A stretch of DNA of 64,000 bases from JBGSQR01 sp964509295 (GCA_964509295.1 CAZDWS010000004.1:1-64000); one strand, 5' to 3'; positions 1 to 8,567 are shown, counted from the stretch's first letter. The notes: generated from the sequence alone by a model not told the origin. Made by a program: numbers and translations.

Positions 1-53
1 GCGCCAAAGGCGGCGGCTTCGTTGCCTTGTAGGAATGCTACTTTGTTTGCCAC
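1..53 (-). CDS. korA: 2-oxoacid:ferredoxin oxidoreductase, alpha subunit, N-terminal fragment
   Basis: Only the first 17 to 18 codons are inside the window; the gene runs off the left edge. Translation from a GTG at 53 gives MANKVAFLQGNEAAAFGA, which matches the start typical of 2-oxoglutarate/2-oxoacid ferredoxin oxidoreductase alpha subunits (VAFLQGNEA motif). A G-rich ribosome site lies just upstream, near 62-66. It follows the delta-subunit ferredoxin gene by 17 bases and is surely in the same operon. The KorA subunit belongs to the enzyme that makes succinyl-CoA and reduced ferredoxin in the TCA cycle; the exact 2-oxoacid cannot be told from this fragment. Confidence 0.75.
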   Translation of the reverse strand, partial: MANKVAFLQGNEAAAFG

Positions 54-70
54 TTGTTTTGCCCCCGTAA

Positions 71-268
71 TTATTTAGATATTACTTTAATTGCAAAGTC
101 AGGACACCTGAGTTCACACTGTTTACATTTGATACAGGCTTCCAGGTTTTTAACGGAAGCAATCAGCCCCTTCATCTCAAGAACTTTTGCAGGACAAAAC
201 TCAACACAGATATGGCACCCCTTGCACAACTTTTCGTTAATCTCGATTTTCGGCAATGTCTTTTCCAT
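71..268 (-). CDS. korD: 4Fe-4S ferredoxin, delta subunit of 2-oxoacid oxidoreductase
   Basis: A 65-residue protein with two complete CxxCxxCxxxCP motifs (Cys15/18/21/25 and Cys45/48/51/55), as expected for a 2[4Fe-4S] ferredoxin that passes electrons from the oxidoreductase core to free ferredoxin. The neighbouring korA start and the upstream malate dehydrogenase place it in a TCA-cycle operon; in Geobacter relatives, as I remember, mdh is followed by korD-korA-korB-korC. The cytoplasmic location is inferred from the lack of a signal peptide. Family assignment as the delta subunit rests on size, motif layout and neighbours; a stand-alone ferredoxin is the alternative. Confidence 0.85.
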   Translation of the reverse strand: MEKTLPKIEINEKLCKGCHICVEFCPAKVLEMKGLIASVKNLEACIKCKQCELRCPDFAIKVISK

Positions 269-320
269 AGCAATCCGCTCCAGTCACACAAATAAAAACA
301 AAATTACAGCCCAGAAACAG

Positions 321-350
321 CAAAAGAAGGGTATATATACCCTTCTTTTG
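321..350. terminator. perfect 30-bp palindrome between mdh and korD
   Basis: The 15-base arms 321-335 and 336-350 are exact reverse complements (CAAAAGAAGGGTATA and its complement). An A-run on one side and a T-run on the other make it look like a bidirectional intrinsic terminator with the T-run as part of the stem. It sits 37 bases past the mdh stop codon and 53 bases before korD, so it may reduce readthrough from mdh into kor. There is no separate long U-tract, so termination strength is uncertain; an operator site is the alternative. Confidence 0.5.
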
Positions 351-386
351 CCAGCATTGCAAAAAAAATTAAACTGTTAAAACCTG

Positions 387-1337
387 TTAAAGGCTGTCTA
401 CTAGCGCCTTAACGTGTGCAACTGATTCGTTAAACAGAGCCTGTTCTGCATCATTGAAGTCGATTTCAAGAATCTGCTCAATACCGTTTTCACCCAATAC
501 ACAAGGTACACCAACATAGTAACCATCAACGCCATATTCGCCTTCAAGCTTTGCACAAACAGGCAATACACGTTTCTGGTCACGCAGAATGGCTTCAGCC
601 ATGCAGATAGCAGAAGAAGCTGGTGAATAGAAAGCGGAACCGGTTTTGAGGAGACCAACAACCTCGCCACCTGCGTTAGCAGTACGCTTAACCATTGCAT
701 CCATAACTTCTTTGGCCTTTTCTGCTGATTTGTATTTCTTTTCAAGCAGAGCCATAACGGGAATACCGAATACGTTGGCATAACGGATCAGAGGAACCAT
801 GTCATCGCCGTGGCCGCCCAGAACCATAGCAGTTACGTCCTTGATGGATACGCCCAGCTCCCATGCAATGAATGTTGCGAAACGTGCGGAGTCAAGCACG
901 CCAGCCATACCCATAACGCGGTTTTTAGGAAAGCCTGTAATGCGCTGGCAGAGGGTAACCATTGCATCAAGAGGATTGGAAATTACGATAACAAAAGCAT
1001 TAGGAGCATGCTGTTTGATGCCTTCAGCAACTGACTGCATGATTTTTGAGTTAGTAGCAATCAGATCATCACGGCTCATGCCTGGCTTACGTGGCAGGCC
1101 TGCAGTTACAATGATAACATCCGAACCGGCGATGTCTTCATAAGCATTTGCACCTTTGAGGCATACATCAAAAGCGTCAACAGGAGATGCTTCTGAAATG
1201 TCGAGCATTTTACCCTGTGGCAAACCTTCAACAACGTCAAACAGGACAACATCGCCAAGTTCACGCATTGCGCAAAGCTGAGCAAGAACACCACCAATTT
1301 GTCCACCACCAATTAATGCAATCTTTTTACGTGCCAT
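387..1337 (-). CDS. mdh: malate dehydrogenase (LDH-like type)
   Basis: A 316-residue NAD-dependent malate dehydrogenase that interconverts malate and oxaloacetate in the TCA cycle. The N-terminal Rossmann loop GGGQIGG (residues 10-16), the acidic residue after VVLF that favours NAD, the substrate-loop arginine region (PRKPGMSR), MAGVLDSARF and the catalytic-histidine segment LGGHGDDMVP are all present, and the length is normal. The start has an excellent AGGAGGTAA ribosome site. It lies between a LysM lipoprotein gene and korD, so it probably feeds the same TCA module as the 2-oxoacid:ferredoxin oxidoreductase. Assignment as malate rather than lactate dehydrogenase follows the MDH-like substrate loop and context. 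Confidence 0.95.
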   Translation of the reverse strand: MARKKIALIGGGQIGGVLAQLCAMRELGDVVLFDVVEGLPQGKMLDISEASPVDAFDVCLKGANAYEDIAGSDVIIVTAGLPRKPGMSRDDLIATNSKIMQSVAEGIKQHAPNAFVIVISNPLDAMVTLCQRITGFPKNRVMGMAGVLDSARFATFIAWELGVSIKDVTAMVLGGHGDDMVPLIRYANVFGIPVMALLEKKYKSAEKAKEVMDAMVKRTANAGGEVVGLLKTGSAFYSPASSAICMAEAILRDQKRVLPVCAKLEGEYGVDGYYVGVPCVLGENGIEQILEIDFNDAEQALFNESVAHVKALVDSL

Positions 1338-1452
1338 ATTGTTACCTCCTGGAATTTGGTATTACCAATTTATGACTATAAGATAAGATCAAACAAAAGG
1401 CAAGCTCACAACCAAATTAAATTCCCATAAATACTTTTTAAAGCAAACTGTT

Positions 1453-2148
1453 TTACTGACCATTTTTACCCGAGAAACGTTTGGCTTCAACGGCCTCAAC
1501 ATGCGAGAAGTTTCGTGGCACTGTCAGAATCTGGCCTGGCCAAAGATGTTTGGGATCTCTTATCTGATCCCGGTTGGCGCGATAAATGAGCGGCCACAGC
1601 GATGCGTCATTGTAGATTTCATTACGTGCTGCTATCTGGGGTAATGTTTCGCCACGACGGACAGTATATGAGTTAGGTCTGACAGACACAGCATCACGAG
1701 CGGCAATGGCTTTCTGCGACATTGATGCCTGTTCCTGTTCCTGTCGTAATTCTTCCTTACGAATCCGCTCTTCAGCCTCAGCAGCTTCCCGCATCAACTG
1801 TTCTTCTTTGAGACGAGCCTCAAGTTCAGCCTGCTGGCGTCGCTGTTCCTCCAGCTTGAGCTCCCTGAGACGTTTCAGGTCTCCTCGCAGTACATCACCC
1901 TTCTGCAGAACCAGCAGATAAAATGAGTCCGCTTCCTTATCATCTTTATTTACATTGAGAATCGCTTCACCATGCTCAAAAGTCTCTGTAAGATTTAGAT
2001 ACTCCTGAGGTAAAAAAGTAGAGGCTCCTTCCCTGCCAAGTTCATTTACAAGAGAAGAAGCCTTGGTACGCCATGTCGGTGAAGGTGCAGCACAGGCTGC
2101 AGCCATCAGACAGGTAACAATCAATATGCAGGCGGCCAATTGGCGCAT
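1453..2148 (-). CDS. LysM-domain lipoprotein with coiled coil
   Basis: A 231-residue exported protein. Residues 1-19 form a lipoprotein signal ending in a lipobox (MAAAC, Cys19). The middle (about 85-145) is a long Glu/Arg/Gln/Leu-rich predicted coiled coil, and the C-terminal part (about 160-212) is a LysM domain (YTVRRGETLPQIA ... WPGQILTVP) of the kind that binds peptidoglycan. It follows aspS after 6 bases and is probably cotranscribed. The architecture suggests a membrane-anchored cell-wall-binding or envelope-scaffold protein. No enzymatic domain is visible, so it is not called a hydrolase. The exact role is unknown. Confidence 0.8.
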   Translation of the reverse strand: MRQLAACILIVTCLMAAACAAPSPTWRTKASSLVNELGREGASTFLPQEYLNLTETFEHGEAILNVNKDDKEADSFYLLVLQKGDVLRGDLKRLRELKLEEQRRQQAELEARLKEEQLMREAAEAEERIRKEELRQEQEQASMSQKAIAARDAVSVRPNSYTVRRGETLPQIAARNEIYNDASLWPLIYRANRDQIRDPKHLWPGQILTVPRNFSHVEAVEAKRFSGKNGQ

Positions 2149-2154
2149 GTCAGA

Positions 2155-3945
2155 CTATTTTACCGTTTGTTTTTCAGCCAGCTTGATACCAAGCTCGCGC
2201 AGCTGCTTGTTATCAACAAGCGAAGGAGCTTCAGACATCATGCAGGTACCTCGTTGAGTTTTGGGGAACGCAATAACGTCGCGTATGGAATCACTACCGG
2301 TCAGCAGCATAATCATGCGGTCGAGGCCAAAGGCAATGCCACCATGCGGAGGTGTTCCGAATTCCAGTGCATCCAGCAGAAAGCCGAACTTGGATCGGGC
2401 CGACTCTTCGGACATACCCAGCAGCTTGAACATCTGGGATTGAACCTGTTCCTGATGAATTCTGATGGAACCGCCACCAATTTCATTGCCATTCAGAACA
2501 ATGTCATAAGCCTTGGCACGGCAACGCCCCGGATCAGACTCCAAATATTGCAGATCCTCATCCATAGGAGCTGTGAAAGGGTGATGAACCGCACACCAGC
2601 GTTTCTCTTCATCGTCCCACTCCAGCAACGGGAATTCAGTAACCCAGACAAAACGGTAATCATCCTTGCTTGTTAATTTAAGAATAGCTGCAAGGTGGTT
2701 ACGCAGTTTACCAAGAGCATCATTTACAACCTTTGGTTTATCAGCCACAAAGAACAGCAGGTCGCCCTCTTCGGCACCGAATGAACGATTCAATTCAGCA
2801 ATTTCTTCGGCAGTAAAAAACTTGGCAATCGGAGAATGCCATTCGCCGTTTTCAATTTTCACATATGCCAGACCTTTGGCACCGTAAATTTTAACAAATT
2901 CCGTCAGATCATCAATTTCCTTGCGGGAGAATCTTGCACAGCCCTTGGCATTCAAGCCTTTGATAATTCCGCCTTTTGACGCAACATCGGCAAACACCTT
3001 AAACCCTGAACCTTTAACAATATCTGTCAGATCACACAACTCCATACCAAAACGCAGGTCCGGGTTATCAACACCAAAACGTCTGATTGATTCGGCATAG
3101 GTTATACGTTCAACCGGCAACTGAACATTAACATCCTGTGCTTTAGAGAAAATATTGGCAATCATCCCTTCCATCACAGCGATCACGTCATCACTATCTA
3201 CAAATGACATCTCACAGTCGATCTGGGTAAATTCCGGCTGACGGTCTGCGCGCAGGTCTTCATCACGGAAGCAGCGTACAATCTGAAAATATCTGTCAAA
3301 ACCTGAAACCATCAGAATCTGTTTAAATATCTGCGGTGATTGCGGCAAAGCGTAGAAAGAACCCTGATTGATTCTTGACGGAACCAGAAAGTCACGGGCG
3401 CCTTCAGGTGTTGATTTAGTCAAAAACGGGGTTTCCATTTCAATAAAACCGTTGTCGGCCAGATAGGATCTGGTCAACTGGGCCACCTTTGAACGCAGAA
3501 TCATGTTGTGCTGCAGTTGCGGGCGACGCAGATCCAGGTATCTGTATTTCAGACGGATATTCTCGTTGACTTCACTATGTTCATCCAGCATGAAAGGTAA
3601 TGGCTTGGATTTATTCAGCAGTTTGCATTCCAGCACCTGAATTTCGACCTCACCGGTCTTCATGTTAGGATTAACAGTACCTTCCGGTCGCGGGATCACT
3701 TTCCCCTTAACCGCCAGCACAAACTCGCTTCGTACTGCTTCGGCAACGGCGTGGGCCTCGGGATTAACCTCAGGGTCAAAAACGATCTGGGCAATTCCTT
3801 CGCGGTCACGCAGATCAATAAAAATCAGTCCGCCATGGTCGCGACGACGCAGTGCCCAACCCATAAGAACAACTTCACTGCCTATTTCTTTTGCGCTCAG
3901 ATCACCACAGTAGTGTGAGCGTTTCCAGTTACCAAGTGTATTCAC
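2155..3945 (-). CDS. aspS: aspartyl-tRNA synthetase, bacterial type
   Basis: A 596-residue class II synthetase that charges tRNA-Asp. It has an N-terminal OB-fold anticodon-binding domain (GW-RRRDHGGLIFIDLRDREG region, about 29-50), the class II core with motif 2 (FRDEDLRADRQPEFTQID), the bacterial GAD insertion in the middle and motif 3 (GIAFGLDRM) near the C terminus. The start is GTG at 3945 with a strong GGAGG site. Relative to the non-discriminating Pseudomonas enzyme, the position usually His next to the RRRD motif is Leu here (Leu32), which by that comparison hints at a discriminating enzyme; this is an inference from one residue. Confidence 0.96.
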   Translation of the reverse strand: MNTLGNWKRSHYCGDLSAKEIGSEVVLMGWALRRRDHGGLIFIDLRDREGIAQIVFDPEVNPEAHAVAEAVRSEFVLAVKGKVIPRPEGTVNPNMKTGEVEIQVLECKLLNKSKPLPFMLDEHSEVNENIRLKYRYLDLRRPQLQHNMILRSKVAQLTRSYLADNGFIEMETPFLTKSTPEGARDFLVPSRINQGSFYALPQSPQIFKQILMVSGFDRYFQIVRCFRDEDLRADRQPEFTQIDCEMSFVDSDDVIAVMEGMIANIFSKAQDVNVQLPVERITYAESIRRFGVDNPDLRFGMELCDLTDIVKGSGFKVFADVASKGGIIKGLNAKGCARFSRKEIDDLTEFVKIYGAKGLAYVKIENGEWHSPIAKFFTAEEIAELNRSFGAEEGDLLFFVADKPKVVNDALGKLRNHLAAILKLTSKDDYRFVWVTEFPLLEWDDEEKRWCAVHHPFTAPMDEDLQYLESDPGRCRAKAYDIVLNGNEIGGGSIRIHQEQVQSQMFKLLGMSEESARSKFGFLLDALEFGTPPHGGIAFGLDRMIMLLTGSDSIRDVIAFPKTQRGTCMMSEAPSLVDNKQLRELGIKLAEKQTVK

Positions 3946-3966
3946 TAAAATCCTCCGAAAAAATCT

Positions 3967-4022
3967 GTTCGTGGTTCAAGGTTCAAGGTTAAAACAAGAA
4001 CTAAGAACCTTGAACCACGAAC
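3967..4022. repeat. 18-bp perfect inverted repeat between lepB and aspS
   Basis: Arms 3967-3984 and 4005-4022 are exact reverse complements (GTTCGTGGTTCAAGGTTC and its complement) around a 20-base spacer. Each arm contains the small direct repeat GGTTCAA. There is no T-run, so it is not an obvious intrinsic terminator. Its form fits a short dispersed repeat or a degraded miniature element; it could also be a transcript-stabilising hairpin between lepB and aspS. A second copy was not noticed in this window. Confidence 0.7.
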
Positions 4023-4038
4023 ATTGAACTATTTTGAA

Positions 4039-4665
4039 CTATTTAATCAAATTGCCGATACTGCCAAAACGCGGCTTGAATTTATCCTTATCCCAGGACC
4101 AGTATTTGATGAAAGCCAGTCCCTTGATTTTTTCGCGCCCCACAAAACCCCAGAAACGGCTGTCATATGAACGGTCGCGATTATCACCCATTACAAAATA
4201 CGAATTAGCAGGCACTGTTACGGGGCCAAAGGTATCTCTTGGGTTCATCTCCTTGGGAATCACCATGAGTTCCTTGTGGATTTCATGAACATTTTCATAC
4301 GGCTTACCATTTACAAAAACCTTTTTATCGCGACCTTCCACCACATCACCAGGCAGACCGACAACTCTCTTGATAAAGTCCTTGCTCGGATCTTCCGGAT
4401 ATTCAAATACTATTACATCGCCACGTTGAGGATCACGCAACTTGATCACAGACTTGTCCATAAAAGGAATTTTTGTGCCATAAATAAACTTGTTTACCAG
4501 TAGGTGGTCACCAATTGCCAGCGTATCTTCCATGGAACCGGAAGGAATTTTAAATGCCTGCACCAGATAGGTCCGAATAACAAGAGCCAGTAATATTGCA
4601 ATCAGTATGGATTCCGCATACTCACGGTAGATACTCTTTTTATTTACAGGTGGATTAGACTCCAT
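4039..4665 (-). CDS. lepB: signal peptidase I
   Basis: A 208-residue leader peptidase that removes signal peptides from exported proteins at the outer face of the cytoplasmic membrane. One N-terminal membrane helix lies at about 16-37. The catalytic dyad is visible as Ser44 (PSGSMEDT) and Lys99 (DFIKRVVGLPGD), followed by the conserved GDNRDRSYDSRFWG box near the C terminus. It starts with ATG behind AAGGAG and follows lepA after 39 bases, the classic lepA-lepB arrangement. Length and motifs are normal for the family. Confidence 0.96.
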   Translation of the reverse strand: MESNPPVNKKSIYREYAESILIAILLALVIRTYLVQAFKIPSGSMEDTLAIGDHLLVNKFIYGTKIPFMDKSVIKLRDPQRGDVIVFEYPEDPSKDFIKRVVGLPGDVVEGRDKKVFVNGKPYENVHEIHKELMVIPKEMNPRDTFGPVTVPANSYFVMGDNRDRSYDSRFWGFVGREKIKGLAFIKYWSWDKDKFKPRFGSIGNLIK

Positions 4666-4704
4666 CAGCAGCTATTCTCCTTAAAACTTTATTGGTATTC
4701 AGAA

Positions 4705-6501
4705 CTATTCTACTTTGAGAATAGCCAGGAACGCTTCCTGTGGCAACTCAACATTGCCCACATTTTTCATGCGTTTCTTGCCTTCTTTCTGCTTTTCCAG
4801 AAGTTTGCGCTTACGGGTAATATCACCACCGTAACATTTGGCAAGAACATCCTTACGCATGGCCTTAACTGTTTCCCTGGCAATAATCTTGTTGCCGATT
4901 GCTGCCTGGATCGCCACCTCAAACATCTGTCTCGGAATCAGCTCTTTCATCTTGGAAACAAGGTCACGCCCCCTGAAATAGGCTTTTTCCTTATGTATAA
5001 TCAGTGAGAGCGCATCAACAATATCGCCGTTTATCATAACGTTCATGCGTACAAGCTCGCTTTGTCGATAATCCAGATGTTCATAATCCAGTGAGGCATA
5101 TCCTTTGGTAATTGATTTGAGACGGTCGTAAAAATCAAGCACGATTTCATTCAACGGCAGTTCATAAATTACCATTACCCTGGTTGGAGTAAGATATTTG
5201 ATTTCGCGCTGAATACCGCGTTTATCCTCACAAAGAGCCAGAACACCACCGACAAAATCATTGGGGACATGGATGTGCGCCAGGATAAAAGGTTCTTCAA
5301 GAAAATCCACATGCTGGGCATCAGGCAACTGATTGGCACTTTCAATTGTCACAACTTCTCCTGTGACACGATGAACGCGATAAACAACGGTCGGAGCTGT
5401 GGTGATCAACTCAAGACCAAACTCACGCTCCAGACGTTCCTGAATTATCTCCATATGCAACAGGCCAAGAAAACCGCAGCGGAAACCGAAACCAAGGGCA
5501 ACAGACGTTTCAGGGTCAAATGAAAATGACGAGTCATTCAGTTTCAGCTTTGCCAGGGCGTCACGCAACTGCTCATACTGAACAGTATCTATCGGATACA
5601 GGCCTGAGAAAACCATTGGCTTGACCTCTTTAAAACCATCCAGAGGAACTTGGCATTGACGGTGAAAAAGAGTAACCGTGTCACCGACTTTTGCATCCGC
5701 AACATCTTTGATACCGGCAATAACAAAACCAACCTCGCCTGCCGACAACTGGGGCACTTCCACCATAACCGGTGAAAAAACACCAACCTTTAAAGCTTCA
5801 TAAGCTTTATTTGTTGCAACAAGCTGAATTTTATCGCCTTTTTTTATTGTTCCATCAAAGACCCTGATTAAAATGATTACACCTTGATACTGGTCATACC
5901 AGGAATCAAACAAAAGGGCTTTAAGTGGAGCAGACGGATCGCCTTTTGGAGCGGGAATTTTCTTGATAATTTCTTCAAGAATCTCATGGGTGCCGATGCC
6001 TTCCTTGGCACTGGCCAGCACAGCATCATGGGCATCAATTCCAATGATATCTTCGATTTCATGCATTACACGCTCTGGATCGGCCGCAGGCAGGTCAATC
6101 TTGTTGAGTACCGGAAAAACTTCCAGGTTGTTATCCAGTGCCAGATAGACATTTGCCAAAGTCTGAGCTTCAACACCCTGGGAGGCATCCACTACCAGCA
6201 GGCCACCTTCACAGGCAGCCAGCGAACGGGAGACTTCATAAGTAAAGTCAACATGGCCGGGAGTATCGATCAGGTTAAGTACGTAATCGATGCCGTCATC
6301 AGAACGATAGTTTAGACGCACGGCCTGAGCCTTGATTGTAATACCCCGCTCACGCTCCAGATCCATCTTGTCCAGAAACTGATCCTGCTTGTCTCTTGAC
6401 GAAACAGTACCTGTGTATTCAAGCAGCCTGTCAGCCAAAGTGGACTTTCCGTGGTCAATATGTGCAATAATTGAAAAATTGCGAAATCTGCTGATATCCA
6501 T
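4705..6501 (-). CDS. lepA: translation elongation factor 4 (LepA, ribosomal back-translocase)
   Basis: A 598-residue GTPase of the LepA/EF4 family, acting on the ribosome. The G1 motif AHIDHGKST (residues 13-21), the switch regions (RERGITIKAQAV; DTPGHVDFTYEV) and NKIDLP are all present, followed by the EF-G-like domains and the LepA-specific C-terminal domain (KRMKNVGNVELPQEAFLAIL). Length is standard. It is the first gene of the minus-strand housekeeping group; about 600 bases of non-coding DNA separate it from the divergently oriented nuo operon. Confidence 0.97.
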   Translation of the reverse strand: MDISRFRNFSIIAHIDHGKSTLADRLLEYTGTVSSRDKQDQFLDKMDLERERGITIKAQAVRLNYRSDDGIDYVLNLIDTPGHVDFTYEVSRSLAACEGGLLVVDASQGVEAQTLANVYLALDNNLEVFPVLNKIDLPAADPERVMHEIEDIIGIDAHDAVLASAKEGIGTHEILEEIIKKIPAPKGDPSAPLKALLFDSWYDQYQGVIILIRVFDGTIKKGDKIQLVATNKAYEALKVGVFSPVMVEVPQLSAGEVGFVIAGIKDVADAKVGDTVTLFHRQCQVPLDGFKEVKPMVFSGLYPIDTVQYEQLRDALAKLKLNDSSFSFDPETSVALGFGFRCGFLGLLHMEIIQERLEREFGLELITTAPTVVYRVHRVTGEVVTIESANQLPDAQHVDFLEEPFILAHIHVPNDFVGGVLALCEDKRGIQREIKYLTPTRVMVIYELPLNEIVLDFYDRLKSITKGYASLDYEHLDYRQSELVRMNVMINGDIVDALSLIIHKEKAYFRGRDLVSKMKELIPRQMFEVAIQAAIGNKIIARETVKAMRKDVLAKCYGGDITRKRKLLEKQKEGKKRMKNVGNVELPQEAFLAILKVE

Positions 6502-7112
6502 GTATTTCCTTGAATGTGCGCCCTAAAGAGTAATTTGCGATAATAGATAATTAACATCTGAATGTAAAGCGGAAAAGGCCGGACAAAACTACTTGAATTC
6601 TTGCCTGAAATACGCCTGAGACACTGAAAATATCATGAAAACCTAACAAATTTATCGCCGGAACCACCACCTAAAGACTTGACAGCTATGCTTACCACGC
6701 TTAATATGTCCGAACATAATTATATGATAGAACATTTAAACAAGTTTTTATTAATTGTATTTTACAAATTAAGTACTACAAAAAAGCTTCAGCAAAGTTC
6801 TTTTTTATAGACTGCAAAAGACATTTTTACTTGACATCAGAGCAAAAAAGGATAATTCCTAATAGTCACTTTAAACATCAATAAACCTCGTCATTTCAAG
6901 AACTAAAACAATATTTGTAAGACCATTTTACCAAAACAGCAGTTGATTATTGTCACAGAAAACCAAATCTTTTTTACAACACGGTTATCGCCTGGCTGAC
7001 AATACAATTTTACTGCTAAATTTGATTTTAATTAATTTATTTGTCAATTACGACCAACACATAAAGTTTTTATACCTGTATATGTGTAAATAATTGACAG
7101 GAGCAAAACGAT
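6502..7112. other. non-coding divergent region between lepA and nuoA
   Basis: About 610 very AT-rich bases with no convincing reading frame on either strand. It separates divergent operons, so it should hold promoters for both. A good sigma70-like promoter pointing toward nuoA is visible at 6679-6707, and a poorer TTGACA with GATAAT (spacer only 14) at 6831-6856. nuoA has a clear CAGGAG ribosome site at 7098-7103. No riboswitch motif or small RNA with a clear terminator was recognised. Confidence 0.6.
6679..6707 (+). promoter_or_regulatory. candidate sigma70 promoter upstream of nuo operon
   Basis: TTGACA at 6679-6684, a 17-base spacer, then TAATAT at 6702-6707. The -35 box is perfect, the spacing ideal, and the -10 box matches 4 of 6. 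It points toward nuoA but lies about 400 bases upstream, which would give a long untranslated leader. It might instead drive an unrecognised small RNA. Prediction from consensus only. Confidence 0.45.
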
Positions 7113-7526
7113 ATGGACAAACAACTAACGGTTGACCTGCTCTACATTGCTGTTTTTTTCCTTGGTGGCTTGGGTTTTGCGCTTGGCCCTGTCGTAGTTG
7201 CACTCCTCCTGGCCCCCCGCTCAACAAGAAGCACCACACAAAAAACCACACAACTTATCGAATGCGGCGTTGCACCGATAGGTGACGCCTGGATCCGCTT
7301 CAGTGCAGTTTACTACCTGTATGCACTCATGTTTGTAGCCTTTGCAGTTGACATATTGTTTCTATTTCCGGTTGCACTGGTTTACAGGAACGGACTTAAT
7401 AACATCAGCAATCTATACGCATTTACCGAGATACTGATATTTGTCGGGATTCTTTCTCTGGTTATTATCTACGCTTGGAAAAAGGGAGTATTTAAGTGGG
7501 AACGCAAGATATTCAACCGCCAATAG
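7113..7526 (+). CDS. nuoA: complex I subunit A
   Basis: A 137-residue membrane subunit of the respiratory complex I family with three predicted transmembrane helices (about 10-33, 68-90, 103-122). The conserved loop with the Cys-containing YECG-like motif (here LIECGVAPIGDAW) and the RFSAVYYLYALMFVAFAVDILFLFP segment identify NuoA. It opens an operon that continues to nuoN. The start codon is ATG with CAGGAG upstream. The gene overlaps nuoB by 31 bases, suggesting translational coupling. Confidence 0.95.
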   Translation: MDKQLTVDLLYIAVFFLGGLGFALGPVVVALLLAPRSTRSTTQKTTQLIECGVAPIGDAWIRFSAVYYLYALMFVAFAVDILFLFPVALVYRNGLNNISNLYAFTEILIFVGILSLVIIYAWKKGVFKWERKIFNRQ

Positions 7527-7993
7527 TACAATTTGCGCAACTTGACAAACTGCTGGCCCTGGGTCGCGCCAACTCACTCTGGCCGATGACCTTCGGTATC
7601 GCCTGTTGTGCCATTGAAATGATGGCTACCGGTGCAGCCCGATTTGACCTGGCACGTTTCGGAGCCGAAGTTTTCAGACCTTCACCGCGCCACTGCGATG
7701 TGATGATTGTCTGCGGCACTATCAGCAACAAATTGAAGCCTGTTATTCAGACTCTATACGATCAGATGCCGGAGCCCAAATGGGTAATTGCCATGGGTAA
7801 CTGCGCCATCTCCGGCGGCCCCTTTGTTTTTGAAGGGCAATACGGCATTGTGGAAGGTGCAGACAAACTTTTTCCGGTTGACGTTTTCATTCCCGGCTGC
7901 CCTCCCCGTCCCGAAGCTTTAATCGAAGGGATCATCGAGCTGGAGCAAAAGCTGACCAACTGGCGCCGCTGGCCGGTCGTGGAGGTCGAATAG
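7496..7993 (+). CDS. nuoB: complex I subunit B, cluster N2 protein
   Basis: A 165-residue peripheral subunit carrying the terminal 4Fe-4S cluster N2 that reduces quinone. The four ligands are visible: adjacent Cys37-Cys38 (FGIACCAIEMM), Cys103 (MGNCAISGG) and Cys135 (PGCPPRPEA). The start is GTG at 7496, inside the end of nuoA, with a GGGAG ribosome site. It works at the interface between the NuoCDI arm and membrane subunit NuoH. Since nuoE/F/G are missing from this operon, its electrons must come from another donor. Confidence 0.96.
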   Translation: MGTQDIQPPIVQFAQLDKLLALGRANSLWPMTFGIACCAIEMMATGAARFDLARFGAEVFRPSPRHCDVMIVCGTISNKLKPVIQTLYDQMPEPKWVIAMGNCAISGGPFVFEGQYGIVEGADKLFPVDVFIPGCPPRPEALIEGIIELEQKLTNWRRWPVVEVE

Positions 7994-7997
7994 CACA

Positions 7998-8567
7998 ATG
8001 CAAACAGATTCTATCAAAAACAGATTGGCCCTTATCCAGGGAGTCACAGTAAATGATGTTGTGTATTCAACCAAAGGATACAGCCTGGATGTCAAGGCAG
8101 CAACGGACACAATACTTCAAGTAGTCACAGAAATAGATAAAGCCGGTTATTTCATCGAAGCAATTACGGGAGTAGACTGGCTCGGTGAAAAAGCCGCCTT
8201 GAAAAAAGAGGCTGAAGATAAGGCCAAGGCAGCCGCCGTTGCGGCTGCTGCAGCTGCAGCAACAGAAGGCGAACAGCAACCATCTCTGCCGGTAAATGAA
8301 TCACCAGTACTGCAAGAAGATGAAATGGAAATCGTCTATGACTTTAATCATTATACTTCTTTCTGTCGTCTGACAGTACGTGTTCGGGTGCCGCGCAGCA
8401 ATCCGCAGCTACCGACTATCTCGTCCATTTACCCAGGGGCCAATTGGCATGAGCGCGAAACCCACGACTTTTTCGGTATCAAGTTCATCGGCCACCCAAA
8501 CCTGATTCCGCTGCTTCTGCCGGAAGACTCGGATTTCCATCCGCTTTTAAAGGATTTCAAAGCATGA
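7998..8567 (+). CDS. nuoC: complex I subunit C with alanine-rich insertion
   Basis: A 189-residue homologue of the 30-kDa subunit of the peripheral arm. The C-terminal signature is clear (PGANWHERETHDFFGIKF, then GHPNL-PLLLPED). Between the N-terminal GVDWL strand and the following DFNHYTSFCRLTV strand there is an extra segment (about residues 63-108) rich in Ala, Lys and Glu with a run of seven Ala, ending in a Pro/Glu-rich stretch. It looks like a surface helix or disordered loop and is not part of the usual NuoC core. The stop overlaps the start of nuoD by four bases. Confidence 0.93.
   Translation: MQTDSIKNRLALIQGVTVNDVVYSTKGYSLDVKAATDTILQVVTEIDKAGYFIEAITGVDWLGEKAALKKEAEDKAKAAAVAAAAAAATEGEQQPSLPVNESPVLQEDEMEIVYDFNHYTSFCRLTVRVRVPRSNPQLPTISSIYPGANWHERETHDFFGIKFIGHPNLIPLLLPEDSDFHPLLKDFKA

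Noticed and set aside
2140..2676. 178-codon plus-strand frame opposite aspS
   Set aside because: It lies opposite the conserved C-terminal catalytic part of AspRS and has no motif of its own.
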